A stretch of 64,000 nt of DNA from Pedobacter nutrimenti (lineage in GTDB: Bacteria; Bacteroidota; Bacteroidia; Sphingobacteriales; Sphingobacteriaceae): assembly GCF_003208655.1 (NCBI RefSeq), contig NZ_QKLU01000003.1, forward strand, positions 310,001 through 374,000. The letters run 5' to 3'. This document shows, in pieces, positions 27,959 through 37,147 of the stretch. Within the stretch, counting starts at the first letter, position 1. Each line of letters starts with the position of its first letter. The position numbers were made by a program, and so were the translations under genes. The notes beneath the pieces are model-generated. The model searched no databases. It was not told the origin of the DNA and was given only the letters and a program-made list of their open reading frames with translations.

Positions 27959-28131
27959 TCAATAAAAAGTCTTGTTCCTTTCAGTTCCTTATAATTCATT
28001 TCCACCCCAACTTTGCCCGCTTCGGTAATTTATTCCTTTTCAGGGGGCTTATTCAGCTCCATCTTTGACTTAAATAAAGCTTTAGCCAATCAAGGCAGCA
28101 CAAAAAAAGTCACATATAAAAAGAAGAATTT

Positions 28132-28734
28132 ATGAAAAAGCTAATGTTAATGGTATTGGTTTTAGTATCTGCAAAGGGGTTTGGTCAGAACAATCCCGCA
28201 AATGAAAGTTTTGCAAAAAAGTTAATGAAAAAACTAGAGTTTGGTATTACCGCGGGGGGAAATTACAGCAATTTCAGTAATGCCGGTTTTGCCACAGATC
28301 CGCTTGCCGGTTTCCATGCCGGGCTTACGGTTTCTTACAAGATCACAGATAATTTTCTTATCTCTGAAGAGTTCCTTTACTCCCTGCAGGGGGCCAAAGT
28401 GAAAGATGGACAGTTTGCCGGGCAGGAAATAAAACTTTCCTACGCTTCGGTTCCAATCCTTTTAAAATATCGTACCAATTCTGGGTTTTATGTGGAGGGA
28501 GGCCCACAGGCAAGTTTTAAAGTGAAGGAAGATGTTGGAGGGTTGACGGATGCCAAGTTTGCCAAAAAGATTGATTTTGCGGTGGCTGGGGGCCTTGGAT
28601 ACCAGTCGAAAATGGGACTTGGTATTGGTGCCAGATATGTTTATGGCTTGCAGAAAGTTCAGGAAAGACCATCGCCTGTTCTGGGTGATTTCAAAAACAA
28701 CAGCATTCAGGCAAGTATCTTTTACGTTTTTTAA
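28132..28734 (+). CDS. PorT-like outer-membrane beta-barrel protein
   Basis: 200 residues with signal peptide (MKKLMLMVLVLVSAKGFGQ) and an eight-strand OmpA/PorT-type barrel: FGITAGGNYSNFSNAG, GFHAGLTVSYKITDNF, VEGGPQASFKVK, ending in the aromatic IFYVF. Family role ranges from type IX secretion accessory to structural porin; nothing here specifies. Ends at the strong hairpin 28754-28813. Confidence 0.88.
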   Translation: MKKLMLMVLVLVSAKGFGQNNPANESFAKKLMKKLEFGITAGGNYSNFSNAGFATDPLAGFHAGLTVSYKITDNFLISEEFLYSLQGAKVKDGQFAGQEIKLSYASVPILLKYRTNSGFYVEGGPQASFKVKEDVGGLTDAKFAKKIDFAVAGGLGYQSKMGLGIGARYVYGLQKVQERPSPVLGDFKNNSIQASIFYVF

Positions 28735-28753
28735 TCCAAACCAATCTATTTCA

Positions 28754-28813
28754 ACCAAACGGAAATTTATCTTAAGGCGTTTTATAAGGCCTTAAGATAA
28801 ATTCCCGTTTGGT
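28754..28813 (+). terminator. Long rho-independent terminator
   Basis: 25-bp arms (ACCAAACGG... 28754-28778 and ...CCCGTTTGGT 28789-28813) with one mismatch, 10-nt loop, followed by a T run. Directly after the barrel gene. Confidence 0.92.
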
Positions 28814-28863
28814 GTTTTTTTAAGTACATTAGGGATCAGCAAATTTGTAAACGGTGCATTTTT

Positions 28864-29997
28864 ATGAAAAGAATACTGATCCTGTCGTTCATGGTCTCCG
28901 TGCTTTTTACTCTCAGTGCCGGTGCACAATCTTTAAGGGCAACTGTAAAGCAAATAAAAAGTCTTAGGAATGTGAGTTTTACTGAAGTTGTAAAGTTTAA
29001 GTTCTCTTTTCAGGATGAATTTTCTTTAGATACTTTAAACTCGAAAATGTTTATAGTTACTGGAGAACCTCAAATTGGGGGCTATTATAAAATTGATGGC
29101 CATCAGCAACAATATCTTTTTGACGGGAACAAATCCATCTCGCTAAATTTAAAGGATAAAACCTACAGAATGTCGAAACAAGCTATTGTAAATCAGTTTA
29201 CCCGTTCTTTATTGTATTGGCAGAAACAAATGGAAGCCTATTTGAAATCTCCTGCTAAGATCAAGCAGCTTAAGGATACTATGATCAGCAAGGTGGTTTA
29301 CAATTATTTTATGGTTACCCGCAAAGATACCGTTCAAAAAAACGAACACATCCACGACCTTGTTTACCTTGTAACAGACAAAAGGACTTATTTACCCGTT
29401 CTGATTAAATCAGATTTTAAAGGTTTTGCCAATGATGGGGCATTGATTGGTGCAATAGAACAACATTCTTTTACGAATTATAAACTCAATCAAAAAAACT
29501 TTCCCGATTTGTCTGAGACAAAAGTGCCTGATGGCTTTAAGTTACCTGTCAAAAGTATAAAACCTGTACCCTTGGCTATTGGTACAAAAGCACCGCAAAT
29601 AGATCTACAGGACGCGACAGGAAATACTTTCGATCTGGGGCGATTAAAAAATAAAACAGTGTTGTTAAACTTTGCACTTCTGGGTTGTCCGCATTGCATC
29701 AATTCCGCTCAGATGCTAAACCGTCTTTATGATAAATTTAAAGGTCATAATTTTGAAATCATTAGTATTTATCAGCTTAAAAATGATCACCATGAAGGAA
29801 TTTCAAAATTCGATAAAAAGTTTAACATCAATTACCCCAGTTATACAACAGGAAATGATGCAGAGAAAATATATCGTTTTCAGGGCTATCCTTACTTTTT
29901 TCTGATAGACAAGCAAGGTCATATTGCTCAGGCTTACGAGGGGTTTTATTTAGACCTTGAAAAGGAATTAACAGATAAAATAGAAAGCATTAAATAA
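28864..29997 (+). CDS. Exported thioredoxin-like (TlpA/AhpC-TSA) protein with N-terminal LolA-like domain
   Basis: 377 residues: signal peptide 1-21, an N-terminal beta-rich region (~25-230) resembling the LolA/DUF2092-type fold, then a thioredoxin domain (~240-377) opening with IGTKAPQIDLQDATGNTFDL and carrying redox motif CPHC (LLGCPHCIN) and the cis-Pro region GYPYFFLID. Expected in periplasm as thiol-disulfide reductase or resistance protein. The CPHC active site is of the DsbA type rather than the usual TlpA WCxPC, with Leu-Gly in place of Trp before it. Confidence 0.87.
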   Translation: MKRILILSFMVSVLFTLSAGAQSLRATVKQIKSLRNVSFTEVVKFKFSFQDEFSLDTLNSKMFIVTGEPQIGGYYKIDGHQQQYLFDGNKSISLNLKDKTYRMSKQAIVNQFTRSLLYWQKQMEAYLKSPAKIKQLKDTMISKVVYNYFMVTRKDTVQKNEHIHDLVYLVTDKRTYLPVLIKSDFKGFANDGALIGAIEQHSFTNYKLNQKNFPDLSETKVPDGFKLPVKSIKPVPLAIGTKAPQIDLQDATGNTFDLGRLKNKTVLLNFALLGCPHCINSAQMLNRLYDKFKGHNFEIISIYQLKNDHHEGISKFDKKFNINYPSYTTGNDAEKIYRFQGYPYFFLIDKQGHIAQAYEGFYLDLEKELTDKIESIK

Positions 29998-30017
29998 TAA
30001 AAAGTAAATCAGTGTAA

Positions 30018-30539
30018 TCAGAGTATTTTCAATTCTTTCGCAATCTCAATTCTCCATTGTTTCTCCTGTTCAAGTTTCCAATTGTATTCTTCTATAGGGA
30101 GGTTCCTTAGTTCAAATAATTTTTCAGCTGCTTCAAACCCAATTTTATCACCAACGTAGAGGAATTTTTCAATAGAGAGTTCATCATCGATCTTACTGTC
30201 AAAGTATTCAATCATAATGTCCATTAACAATAGCTTCCAGTTCTGTTGGTAATCCGTATATATTCTATCATTTTCCAGTTCAAAATGAATTATTTTTTTG
30301 GATTCATGATCAGAAGCAAGGACGTAAAAACTTTCACCACGATCATAAATGGGTACAATGGTTTGGTTTTCCAGAATTTTATAATTGGATATCGTTGGCA
30401 GGTAAAAATATGCGCCATCAGTATTTCCAACACGGGATGCTAATTCAGGTATGTTTCCAATATTTTCGACAAAATTTTTTGGAAAACCGAAAGCCAGCAA
30501 TTCGCTCCCTCTGTTTTCTTTTGAAATGAGATCTGTCAT
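30018..30539 (-). CDS. SMI1/KNR4 (SUKH)-like protein
   Basis: 173 residues, acidic, no signal peptide or membrane segment. The pattern VPIYDRGESFYVLASDHESKKIIHFELEND followed by the C-terminal helices resembles SUKH-superfamily immunity proteins. SUKH members commonly neutralise polymorphic toxins; no toxin gene lies nearby, so this could be an orphan immunity gene. Lower GC than its neighbours. Assignment moderate. Confidence 0.6.
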   Translation of the reverse strand: MTDLISKENRGSELLAFGFPKNFVENIGNIPELASRVGNTDGAYFYLPTISNYKILENQTIVPIYDRGESFYVLASDHESKKIIHFELENDRIYTDYQQNWKLLLMDIMIEYFDSKIDDELSIEKFLYVGDKIGFEAAEKLFELRNLPIEEYNWKLEQEKQWRIEIAKELKIL

Positions 30540-30588
30540 ATATTACAGGTTTTTGATTAATATCTTATTTTGATAGATATGGTATTAA

Positions 30589-31779
30589 TTATCTGATAAA
30601 GTTAGGCTGCATTCTTTTTGTTGCGGGGGGAATAAGGATCATATCATAACGTTCAATATATTCCCTTACGGTTTTGGATAATTTAATCCTGCCTTGCCAG
30701 CGGGCAATTTCCAGCTTTTTGAGGTCAATCAGGCTCCAGGAGTTTTCTTCGGTATATTTTAAAAGCTCTTTATCCTCGGGTTCCAGTAGGTCGGTAACAT
30801 TTCCCTGTTCATCTTTTCTATATCTGGCAAAGGAAAGTACGGAGAATGCCCTGGTACCTGAATAGTTAGCCAACTCATAAATCGTATTCCCTACTTCCTG
30901 GAAGCCGCTTGAACTGGTTCCTCTTGCGGTATGTACGGCACCCATTTTGATGAATACTTTGGGGGATTTTTCGTTTTTTATTTCATTTTTATATTGCCCA
31001 ATAAAACTTTGCTTCATATTGTTCACCCTGGTGTACCAATTGTTAAGGGTTTCCTGATTCCTAATTTTCCAGGAAGTCAATAGGTCATTTTGCAGTTTTT
31101 TAACCTCTTGACGATGTGGAAGGAGTTTGAAAAAGGATTTGATTTCGGATGATTCAAGCATTTTTGCATAAACCAGATGCTTTTTCAGGGTGCTGTCTTT
31201 TGCATACTCTTGAATTACATAAGTACGGGCTTGCTGATAAGCCTGTTTTAGAGCCATATTTTTGGATCCTTTTGCATACAATTCATCCAGTATATACAAT
31301 GGGGCGCCATGGTTTTCGTAATCTATTCCCCATAGTTTTAATCCGTTATTGAGTGCTGAATTTAAAAACACTTCTTCCTCCTTTCCATCAAAAAAGCCAA
31401 AGGGACCAGAATTAAAGTACTTATAGTATTTGCTGTTAAATTCCATTAAGGACCCTTTGTGATGATATATATAGCTGAGTTTATCCGCAGCAGAGGAACC
31501 TATTTCAACAGCAAAGTTTCGATAACCATTATTTTTTAGAAAAGGCATGAGATGAGCAGTCAGCATTTGCAGTTCAGTCATATCATGCTCTTCACCAATG
31601 AGAAAAAAATGCGATCCGGAAATTTTCATTTTGAGTGTATCTGCTCCGGGACCTGATAATATATTGTTTTTGAGGACGAAATGATAGGTCGCTTCTTGCA
31701 CAGGATCTGTTTGACCATAGCTTTCCCGGCTCAGGAAGAACATAAAAACTGAACATAAAAACACCTTAATTTTAAGCAT
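30589..31779 (-). CDS. EreA/ChaN-like (erythromycin esterase-fold) exported protein
   Basis: 396 residues with a signal peptide (LCSVFMFFLSRESYGQ). Motifs FFLIGEEHDMTELQ, NFAVEIGSS, LWGIDYENHG and FIKMGAVHTARG match the EreA-like/ChaN-like superfamily, in which Glu and His residues of GE(x)H and the late GxxH form the active site. Family includes macrolide esterases and many uncharacterised exported proteins. It begins 38 bp after the LytTR gene (31818) on the same strand and may be part of that operon. Confidence 0.7.
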   Translation of the reverse strand: MLKIKVFLCSVFMFFLSRESYGQTDPVQEATYHFVLKNNILSGPGADTLKMKISGSHFFLIGEEHDMTELQMLTAHLMPFLKNNGYRNFAVEIGSSAADKLSYIYHHKGSLMEFNSKYYKYFNSGPFGFFDGKEEEVFLNSALNNGLKLWGIDYENHGAPLYILDELYAKGSKNMALKQAYQQARTYVIQEYAKDSTLKKHLVYAKMLESSEIKSFFKLLPHRQEVKKLQNDLLTSWKIRNQETLNNWYTRVNNMKQSFIGQYKNEIKNEKSPKVFIKMGAVHTARGTSSSGFQEVGNTIYELANYSGTRAFSVLSFARYRKDEQGNVTDLLEPEDKELLKYTEENSWSLIDLKKLEIARWQGRIKLSKTVREYIERYDMILIPPATKRMQPNFIR

Positions 31780-31817
31780 CTATTGTTAAAGATAAACGAT
31801 TTGAATGAACAATTTCA

Positions 31818-32576
31818 TTACCTGTCCAGCCATTGCTTAAAAACCCGGGATTTGTCCCGGCTGATGATGATCTTTTCAGATGGCTCAGGCTTGAGTACGA
31901 TGTGTAGTTTTCCGTTAAAATAGTTGTGAATGTGACTAATACTTTTGTAGTTGATCAGGTATTGCCGGCTTATCCTGAAAAAGACCTCCGGATCCAGTTG
32001 TTCTTCCAGCTCTTCCATCGTAAAAGGAATGATATGATGCTGTTTATGATTCATTACTGCCCTGGTGGTCCTATATTCGGTATAGAAATAAGCAATTTCC
32101 TCAATCCTAACCGTATAAAAAGAATCCCGGTTTGGAACAAGAAACCGGGTCCGGTAATTTTTTTGCTGTTGTTTTAAAATCGCGGCCACATCATCGAGCA
32201 CCTGGGTCAGGTTAGGGGCCTGCTTGTTGGTTTTAAATTTGTGAATACTCTTTTCCAGTTCCACTTTTTTAACGGGCTTAAGCAGGTAGTCTATGCTGTT
32301 TACTTTAAAGGCCCTTAATGCATACTCATCAAATGCCGAAGTGAAAATGATGGGACAATTGGGCCTTACCTTGGAGAATATATCAAAACAAAGCCCGTCT
32401 GTTAAGCGTACATCCGTAAAAATAAGATCGGGCTCTGTTTGTTCCCTAAACCAGCTGATGCTTTCATTTATGCCTTCGAGTATGGCAACTACTCTTATTT
32501 CCGGGTCGATTTCTGTCAGTATTGTCTTTAATCTTTTGGCATTATGCCGTTCATCTTCAATGATCAGTACTTTCAT
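31818..32576 (-). CDS. LytTR-family response regulator
   Basis: 252 residues: receiver with D55 (LIFTDVRLTDGL), FDEYALRAF and LKPV, then LytTR domain (~140-250; FRISRQYLINYKSISHIHNYFNGKLHIVL). Starts 2 bp after the kinase stop. 62% of its landmarks match the regulator at 27197 by eye (shared SDIQL/TDVRL, DEYAL, KVNSIDYLLKP), suggesting paralogy. Confidence 0.92.
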   Translation of the reverse strand: MKVLIIEDERHNAKRLKTILTEIDPEIRVVAILEGINESISWFREQTEPDLIFTDVRLTDGLCFDIFSKVRPNCPIIFTSAFDEYALRAFKVNSIDYLLKPVKKVELEKSIHKFKTNKQAPNLTQVLDDVAAILKQQQKNYRTRFLVPNRDSFYTVRIEEIAYFYTEYRTTRAVMNHKQHHIIPFTMEELEEQLDPEVFFRISRQYLINYKSISHIHNYFNGKLHIVLKPEPSEKIIISRDKSRVFKQWLDR

Positions 32577-32578
32577 GA

Positions 32579-33664
32579 CTAACTATTTTGGTTTAAAGGA
32601 AGTAAAGGGACCTTGACCACAAAGTCAAAATCAGTTTCCGTAATTTCAGGGAGCTGGCCCGATAACAATTTATAGCGGTTGATGATGTTCTTTAAACCAA
32701 TTCTGGAAGAAGGGAGGGAAGAAGGCATTCTCTGTATGTTATTTACGACCAACAATTGGTCATTTTCCGGAAAAATCCGGATGTGAAGGGGCTGGCTGCG
32801 CGAGGCGATGTTGTGTTTAACTGCATTTTCGATCAAAAGCTGGAGCGTAATGGGAGGAATACCCTTATGCAAAAAGTCCTCCACACCAGCGACTTCGATC
32901 TGCAGGTTTTCTGAAAACCTGATTTTAATCAGATAAATATAGGCGCTTATAAAGTCCAGCTCTTCTTTTAGAGGAATAATATTCCTGTCCAGATTATAGA
33001 GCATATAGCGGTGTACTTCTGAAAGGCGTTCCAGAAAAAGTTGGGCTTCGACGGGGCTTTCCGAAATCAGACTGGACAGCGTGCTGAAATTGTTAAACAT
33101 AAAGTGAGGGTCGAGTTGCAGCTTCAAAGACTGGAGCTGCGATTGCAGGGAACTCTGCTTTAACTCATTGGCTTCGGTGATGGAATTTTTCCAGTTGACG
33201 ATCAGGTGGTTGCCCGTATGGATTGCAGTCACAATAAAGGACAGGATGATGCTGATGAAAAGGACCTGCCGGAAACCCATCCAGTCTTCCTCGGTATTTC
33301 CTTCATTGGGTGTAAGCAGAAAATCAGTTAACCACAGCAGAAAACTCATGAGCACCACTACACAAATGCATTGGGCGAGGAGCTGCAGGAAGAAGCGCTT
33401 GCCGGAAAATTGCTCCCAGGGCAGTAGCCTGTCCAGATAAGAAGAGACCAATATACTCGATTCGGTAATCACCCAGCCCAGCAAACCAAACCAAAGGAGG
33501 TCTGTAAAAGTATTCCAGCTGAATTCCAGCGCCAGAATATAATTTAATTCACTTAACGGATTGATGATGATCAGGGAAAATACCAGAACAATAGCCACTA
33601 CAAAGACAATAATGATCTTGTAAAATCTGGAATTTAAAGAGGAAGTAACCTGACTGGATTTCAT
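32579..33664 (-). CDS. LytS/YehU-type sensor histidine kinase
   Basis: 361 residues, four N-terminal membrane helices (IIIVFVVAIVLVFSLIIINP and others), coiled segment, His_kinase domain with LKLQLDPHFMFNNFSTL (His in PHFMFN) and PITLQLLIENAVKHN N-box, then GLKNIINRYKLL. Partner of the LytTR regulator that starts 2 bp downstream. Divergent from the TonB receptor at 33967. Confidence 0.92.
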   Translation of the reverse strand: MKSSQVTSSLNSRFYKIIIVFVVAIVLVFSLIIINPLSELNYILALEFSWNTFTDLLWFGLLGWVITESSILVSSYLDRLLPWEQFSGKRFFLQLLAQCICVVVLMSFLLWLTDFLLTPNEGNTEEDWMGFRQVLFISIILSFIVTAIHTGNHLIVNWKNSITEANELKQSSLQSQLQSLKLQLDPHFMFNNFSTLSSLISESPVEAQLFLERLSEVHRYMLYNLDRNIIPLKEELDFISAYIYLIKIRFSENLQIEVAGVEDFLHKGIPPITLQLLIENAVKHNIASRSQPLHIRIFPENDQLLVVNNIQRMPSSLPSSRIGLKNIINRYKLLSGQLPEITETDFDFVVKVPLLPLNQNS

Positions 33665-33966
33665 TGAAAAGGCTTTTATTTTCTAAAGAGAAGCATTTAA
33701 ATTGCCCGGTTTAAATTTAAACAGATCTGTGGATGTTTTGAAGGACAATTGACTGAACAGGCTTAAATGTCTCCTGAATTTACAGTTTGGCCTGCTAAAA
33801 AGCATCTTTTTCCAGTAGGCCAGCGGATTGTCTTCGAGGTTCAATTCAGTAAAGATTAGTACCAATTGACGTAGCAATTTAGCAGCTTGGGTCAGTTTAC
33901 AGACGATTGAAATAATCGCCAAAACTACTTTTGTACCATTAATAATTGATTAATAGTACATCAGAT
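33665..33966. other. 302-bp divergent intergenic region with palindromes
   Basis: No credible gene (a 79-codon minus frame has no family features). A 14-bp perfect palindrome GTTTAAATTTAAAC (33709-33722) abuts and overlaps by two bases a 10-bp palindrome ACAGATCTGT (33721-33730), 45 bp upstream of the kinase start. On the plus strand a -7 box TACTTTTG lies at 33926-33933 before the TonB receptor. Confidence 0.45.
33926..33933 (+). promoter_or_regulatory. -7 box TACTTTTG of TonB receptor
   Basis: TAnnTTTG-type element 33 bp before ATG 33967; a TTG at 33907-33909 is only 16 bp away, so the -33 element is weak or absent. Confidence 0.45.
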
Positions 33967-36426
33967 ATGCGTTATTTTTGTTTTATTTTTTTTCTACTTG
34001 GAACATTAAAAACTTTTGCCCAGCAGGACATTAGAGGTAAGGTGACCGATGAACGGAACCTACCCTTGCCAGGGGCGACCATTACTTTAAAACAGGCCCG
34101 GGATGCTAAAGTGTTTTCCTATGCCATTGCCGACTCCCTGGGCAATTTCAAATTGAAGAACATAGCTGTGGGCAGTTACCAGCTCGAAGCTGCTTTTATG
34201 ACTTATAAAAATCAATTCAAAGCCCTCACTATTGGCAACGGGCCTTTAGAAATTCAGGTTTTTAAATTGTTCCCGGAAAACCAGCAACTGCAGGAAGTTA
34301 CCATTAAAGGAAAAAAACAGGCGATTTCTGTGTCAGCTGGGAAAACCACAATGAATGTAGAACAAAGCAGTCTGGCCCAAAGTCAGTCCGCTTATGACCT
34401 GCTGAAAAGCCTTCCAGGGGTAAACATTAGCAAAGATGGGGACATTCGGATTAAAGGTAAATCGGGTGTTACGGTTATGATTGATGGGGAACCGGCTGAA
34501 ATGGGCAGTTCACAGCTGAAAAGCCTGCTTAAAGGCACTCCCGGAACCACGCTGCAGTCTATAGAGGTTTTGAATAATCCGCCGTCGAGTATGGATGCGG
34601 CAGGCACCGGCGGAGTGATCAATATTGTTTTCAAAAAGAAGGTTAAAAAAGGCTTTAACGGGACAATCAGCTCAAATGTGGGTAAAGGGAGGTATTACCG
34701 GACCAGCCAAAGCCTGAACATGAGCTATGGTACTGAAAAATGGAACCTGAACATGCTGTATGCCTATGACTTTGACCACAGCCAGAAACGGGACAGCTTG
34801 TACCGCAGCCAAAGTGCAGCTGGTACTTTGGGGGGGACAGTGGATCAACGTTTTTACATGAGTCAATTGCAATTAAATCCTGAAAAATCTACAGGTCATC
34901 TGCTGAAGTTAGGTTTAGACCACCATTTTGACGAAAAGAATACGCTTGGCTTTAATCTTTCTTTTAATGATGTGGTCAATCCAACGGATGGACGTACCCT
35001 GACCCGTTTTGGCACGGGCACAGTGCAGGATTCCCTTTTAAACCAGCGAAACGATTTACGGAATGCCTTGCGCAACTGGGACTATGCATTAAAATTCAAG
35101 CATAAATTCACTGAATTGAAAAGCCTCAGTGCTTCTCTGCAATTTAATAATTTAAAATCCAGGGGCATTGAAGACTACAGCATCCTAAAACTTTTAAGTT
35201 CGGGACTGAGCCCGTCGGAATTGCGATACCGTAATACTTATCCTTCAAAAATCGATAGAAAAATATTCAAAGTTGATTACCTGCAGGAGCTGATGCGCGG
35301 TGATCAGAAAACCGGTAAATTTGAAGCAGGATTTAAAAGTTCACAAACCAATCTCCGAAATTCCCAATGGAGCGAAAATAATACAAAAGGGCAATGGGAA
35401 ACCGATAGGATTAGAAGCAACAGTTTCCGGTATCTGGAAGCCATTCAGGCTGCATATACTTCTTTGGAATTAAAACTGGAACCCTGGACCATTAATGCTG
35501 GCCTGAGGGGAGAGTATACTCATGTGAGGGGAGAAGTTGTTAACGATGGCAGTTCAGTAAGACAAAACTACTTTTCCTTGTTTCCGAATGCTTTAATTGG
35601 TTATAAGGTAAACGACAGGTATAATCTTTCTGTGAGTTATAGCCGAAGGATCGAACGTCCAGACTATGATAAACTTAATCCCGCTATCCGTTATCTGGAC
35701 TTGTATACCACCCAACAAGGAAACCCGAACCTGAAACCACAGTTCTCCAATAACATCGAACTGAATCAGCAGTTTTTTAGTTTTATAGACCTTACCCTTG
35801 GCTACAGCAGCATCAAAGACCCCATTTATTCTGCATTTTTAACAAGCCCCGGGGCAAGATCCAGTTACAGCACTATCAATACTGGCCATCAACGGCAATG
35901 GGAGCTTTCGTTGGCCTTTCCTATACCTGGCATAGACTGGTGGGAAAATTACCAGAGTTTTTACTTTTATACCTCCCAGTTCAATGCAAATCTGGAAAAT
36001 AAGGCTTTTAAGGAAAAAGCAAATAGTTTTGGCCTGCTCTCCTATAATTCCTTTAAACTGCCTTCCAACTTTAGCCTGGAGCTCACCGCCTGGTACCAGA
36101 GTGGCGGATTGTTCTCTAATTTCAGGTATAAGCCCATGTCCGAAGTCAGTGCAGGAATCAGTAAAAAATTGCTAAGTGATCGACTCACCCTTGGTTTAGC
36201 TGTGACAGATGCCTTTTATTCAGGGGTGTTCAAAGCAGGTGTTTTATCTAATAATGCACAAACCTTTAACCTCGATTCCAGAACAGATTCACGGCAGCTT
36301 AAATTCAGTCTGAGCTGGAATTTTGGTAAAAAAGGAAAAACTGAAAAATCTGAAGCTGAAACTACAGACGACAACCGTTTGCCATCGGGTAAAGGCAATC
36401 CGGTGCGCAAGCCCGTAAAATTATAA
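33967..36426 (+). CDS. TonB-dependent receptor-like outer-membrane protein (OMP_b-brl_3 family)
   Basis: 819 residues from ATG 33967 (an earlier in-frame TTG at 33946 would precede the signal peptide). Signal peptide ends LKTFAQ; carboxypeptidase-regulatory-like domain (~20-100, IRGKVTDERNLPLPGATITL); plug with SAYDLLKSLPGVNISKDG and VMIDGEPAEM; long C-terminal beta-barrel of the outer membrane protein beta-barrel family. Not a SusC (no SusD, different plug signature). Such receptors often import siderophores or peptides. Stands divergent to a LytS/LytTR pair. Confidence 0.9.
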   Translation: MRYFCFIFFLLGTLKTFAQQDIRGKVTDERNLPLPGATITLKQARDAKVFSYAIADSLGNFKLKNIAVGSYQLEAAFMTYKNQFKALTIGNGPLEIQVFKLFPENQQLQEVTIKGKKQAISVSAGKTTMNVEQSSLAQSQSAYDLLKSLPGVNISKDGDIRIKGKSGVTVMIDGEPAEMGSSQLKSLLKGTPGTTLQSIEVLNNPPSSMDAAGTGGVINIVFKKKVKKGFNGTISSNVGKGRYYRTSQSLNMSYGTEKWNLNMLYAYDFDHSQKRDSLYRSQSAAGTLGGTVDQRFYMSQLQLNPEKSTGHLLKLGLDHHFDEKNTLGFNLSFNDVVNPTDGRTLTRFGTGTVQDSLLNQRNDLRNALRNWDYALKFKHKFTELKSLSASLQFNNLKSRGIEDYSILKLLSSGLSPSELRYRNTYPSKIDRKIFKVDYLQELMRGDQKTGKFEAGFKSSQTNLRNSQWSENNTKGQWETDRIRSNSFRYLEAIQAAYTSLELKLEPWTINAGLRGEYTHVRGEVVNDGSSVRQNYFSLFPNALIGYKVNDRYNLSVSYSRRIERPDYDKLNPAIRYLDLYTTQQGNPNLKPQFSNNIELNQQFFSFIDLTLGYSSIKDPIYSAFLTSPGARSSYSTINTGHQRQWELSLAFPIPGIDWWENYQSFYFYTSQFNANLENKAFKEKANSFGLLSYNSFKLPSNFSLELTAWYQSGGLFSNFRYKPMSEVSAGISKKLLSDRLTLGLAVTDAFYSGVFKAGVLSNNAQTFNLDSRTDSRQLKFSLSWNFGKKGKTEKSEAETTDDNRLPSGKGNPVRKPVKL

Positions 36427-36486
36427 TATTTAAGGTCCGGGCTTTGGTCACCTAAGGGACTTTTTGTCATCCTAAAATTTAACCAG

Positions 36487-37101
36487 ATGAAAATTTACAG
36501 AAACCTGCCAACTGAATACCTGATGGATGCCGGAGCACTTTTTGCTGAAGCATTTGAACGTAAATTCAGCTATTTTTTAGGATCAAAAAGCACCATCCAA
36601 AAGATTATCCCATGTCTGCTAAATCAGGATCAGGTAGTTTCTATAGTGTCAGACAGTGATGAGCTTATTGGTATAGCGGGGTTCAGTTATAAAAGAAAAA
36701 ACATGTTGTCTGTTCGTGTTAAGACTATGATAAAGGAGTACGGACTAATCAGGGGCTTATATAAGATGGTCCAACTGGACATCTATTTTCCAAATTCATT
36801 TCCAGTTGGTTACCTCTATGTAGATGCCATTACCATAAAGTCCGGGTACAGGGGAAAAGGCTACAGCCATTTATTGGTCGAAGAGTTGGAAAGGCTTGCT
36901 TTTGAAAAAGGAATAACCAATTTACAGCTTGATGTTGCCTACGATAATTTGTCTGCCCGCAGGGCCTATGGGAAAATGGGTTTTTACGAAGCAGAATCAA
37001 AAGACCTTAGTGATCAGGTGACCAGAAGGATCGGGATTTCCAAGGTAATCAGAATGGTTAAATTGCTGGGGCATTATCAGTTTAAAAATAACAATAGGTA
37101 A
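36487..37101 (+). CDS. GNAT-family N-acetyltransferase
   Basis: 204 residues with the acetyl-CoA motif YVDAITIKSGYRGKGYSHLL (R/Q-x-x-G-x-G/A as RGKGYS) and the C-terminal NLSARRAYGKMGFYE. Substrate unknown. It leads a plus-strand group of GNAT, GrpB-like and DUF4269 genes (gaps 46 bp and an 8-bp overlap). Confidence 0.9.
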   Translation: MKIYRNLPTEYLMDAGALFAEAFERKFSYFLGSKSTIQKIIPCLLNQDQVVSIVSDSDELIGIAGFSYKRKNMLSVRVKTMIKEYGLIRGLYKMVQLDIYFPNSFPVGYLYVDAITIKSGYRGKGYSHLLVEELERLAFEKGITNLQLDVAYDNLSARRAYGKMGFYEAESKDLSDQVTRRIGISKVIRMVKLLGHYQFKNNNR

Positions 37102-37147
37102 TTGCTTAATTTTGAGGAAAAGAAGAACAAACTAGTATAAAGACCCG

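Noticed and set aside
33683..33922. 79-codon open frame on the minus strand
   Set aside because: Low-complexity, no family features, and lies in a promoter-rich divergent region.
33946..33966. TTG start for the TonB receptor
   Set aside because: Lies next to the predicted -7 box and upstream of the signal peptide; ATG 33967 preferred.
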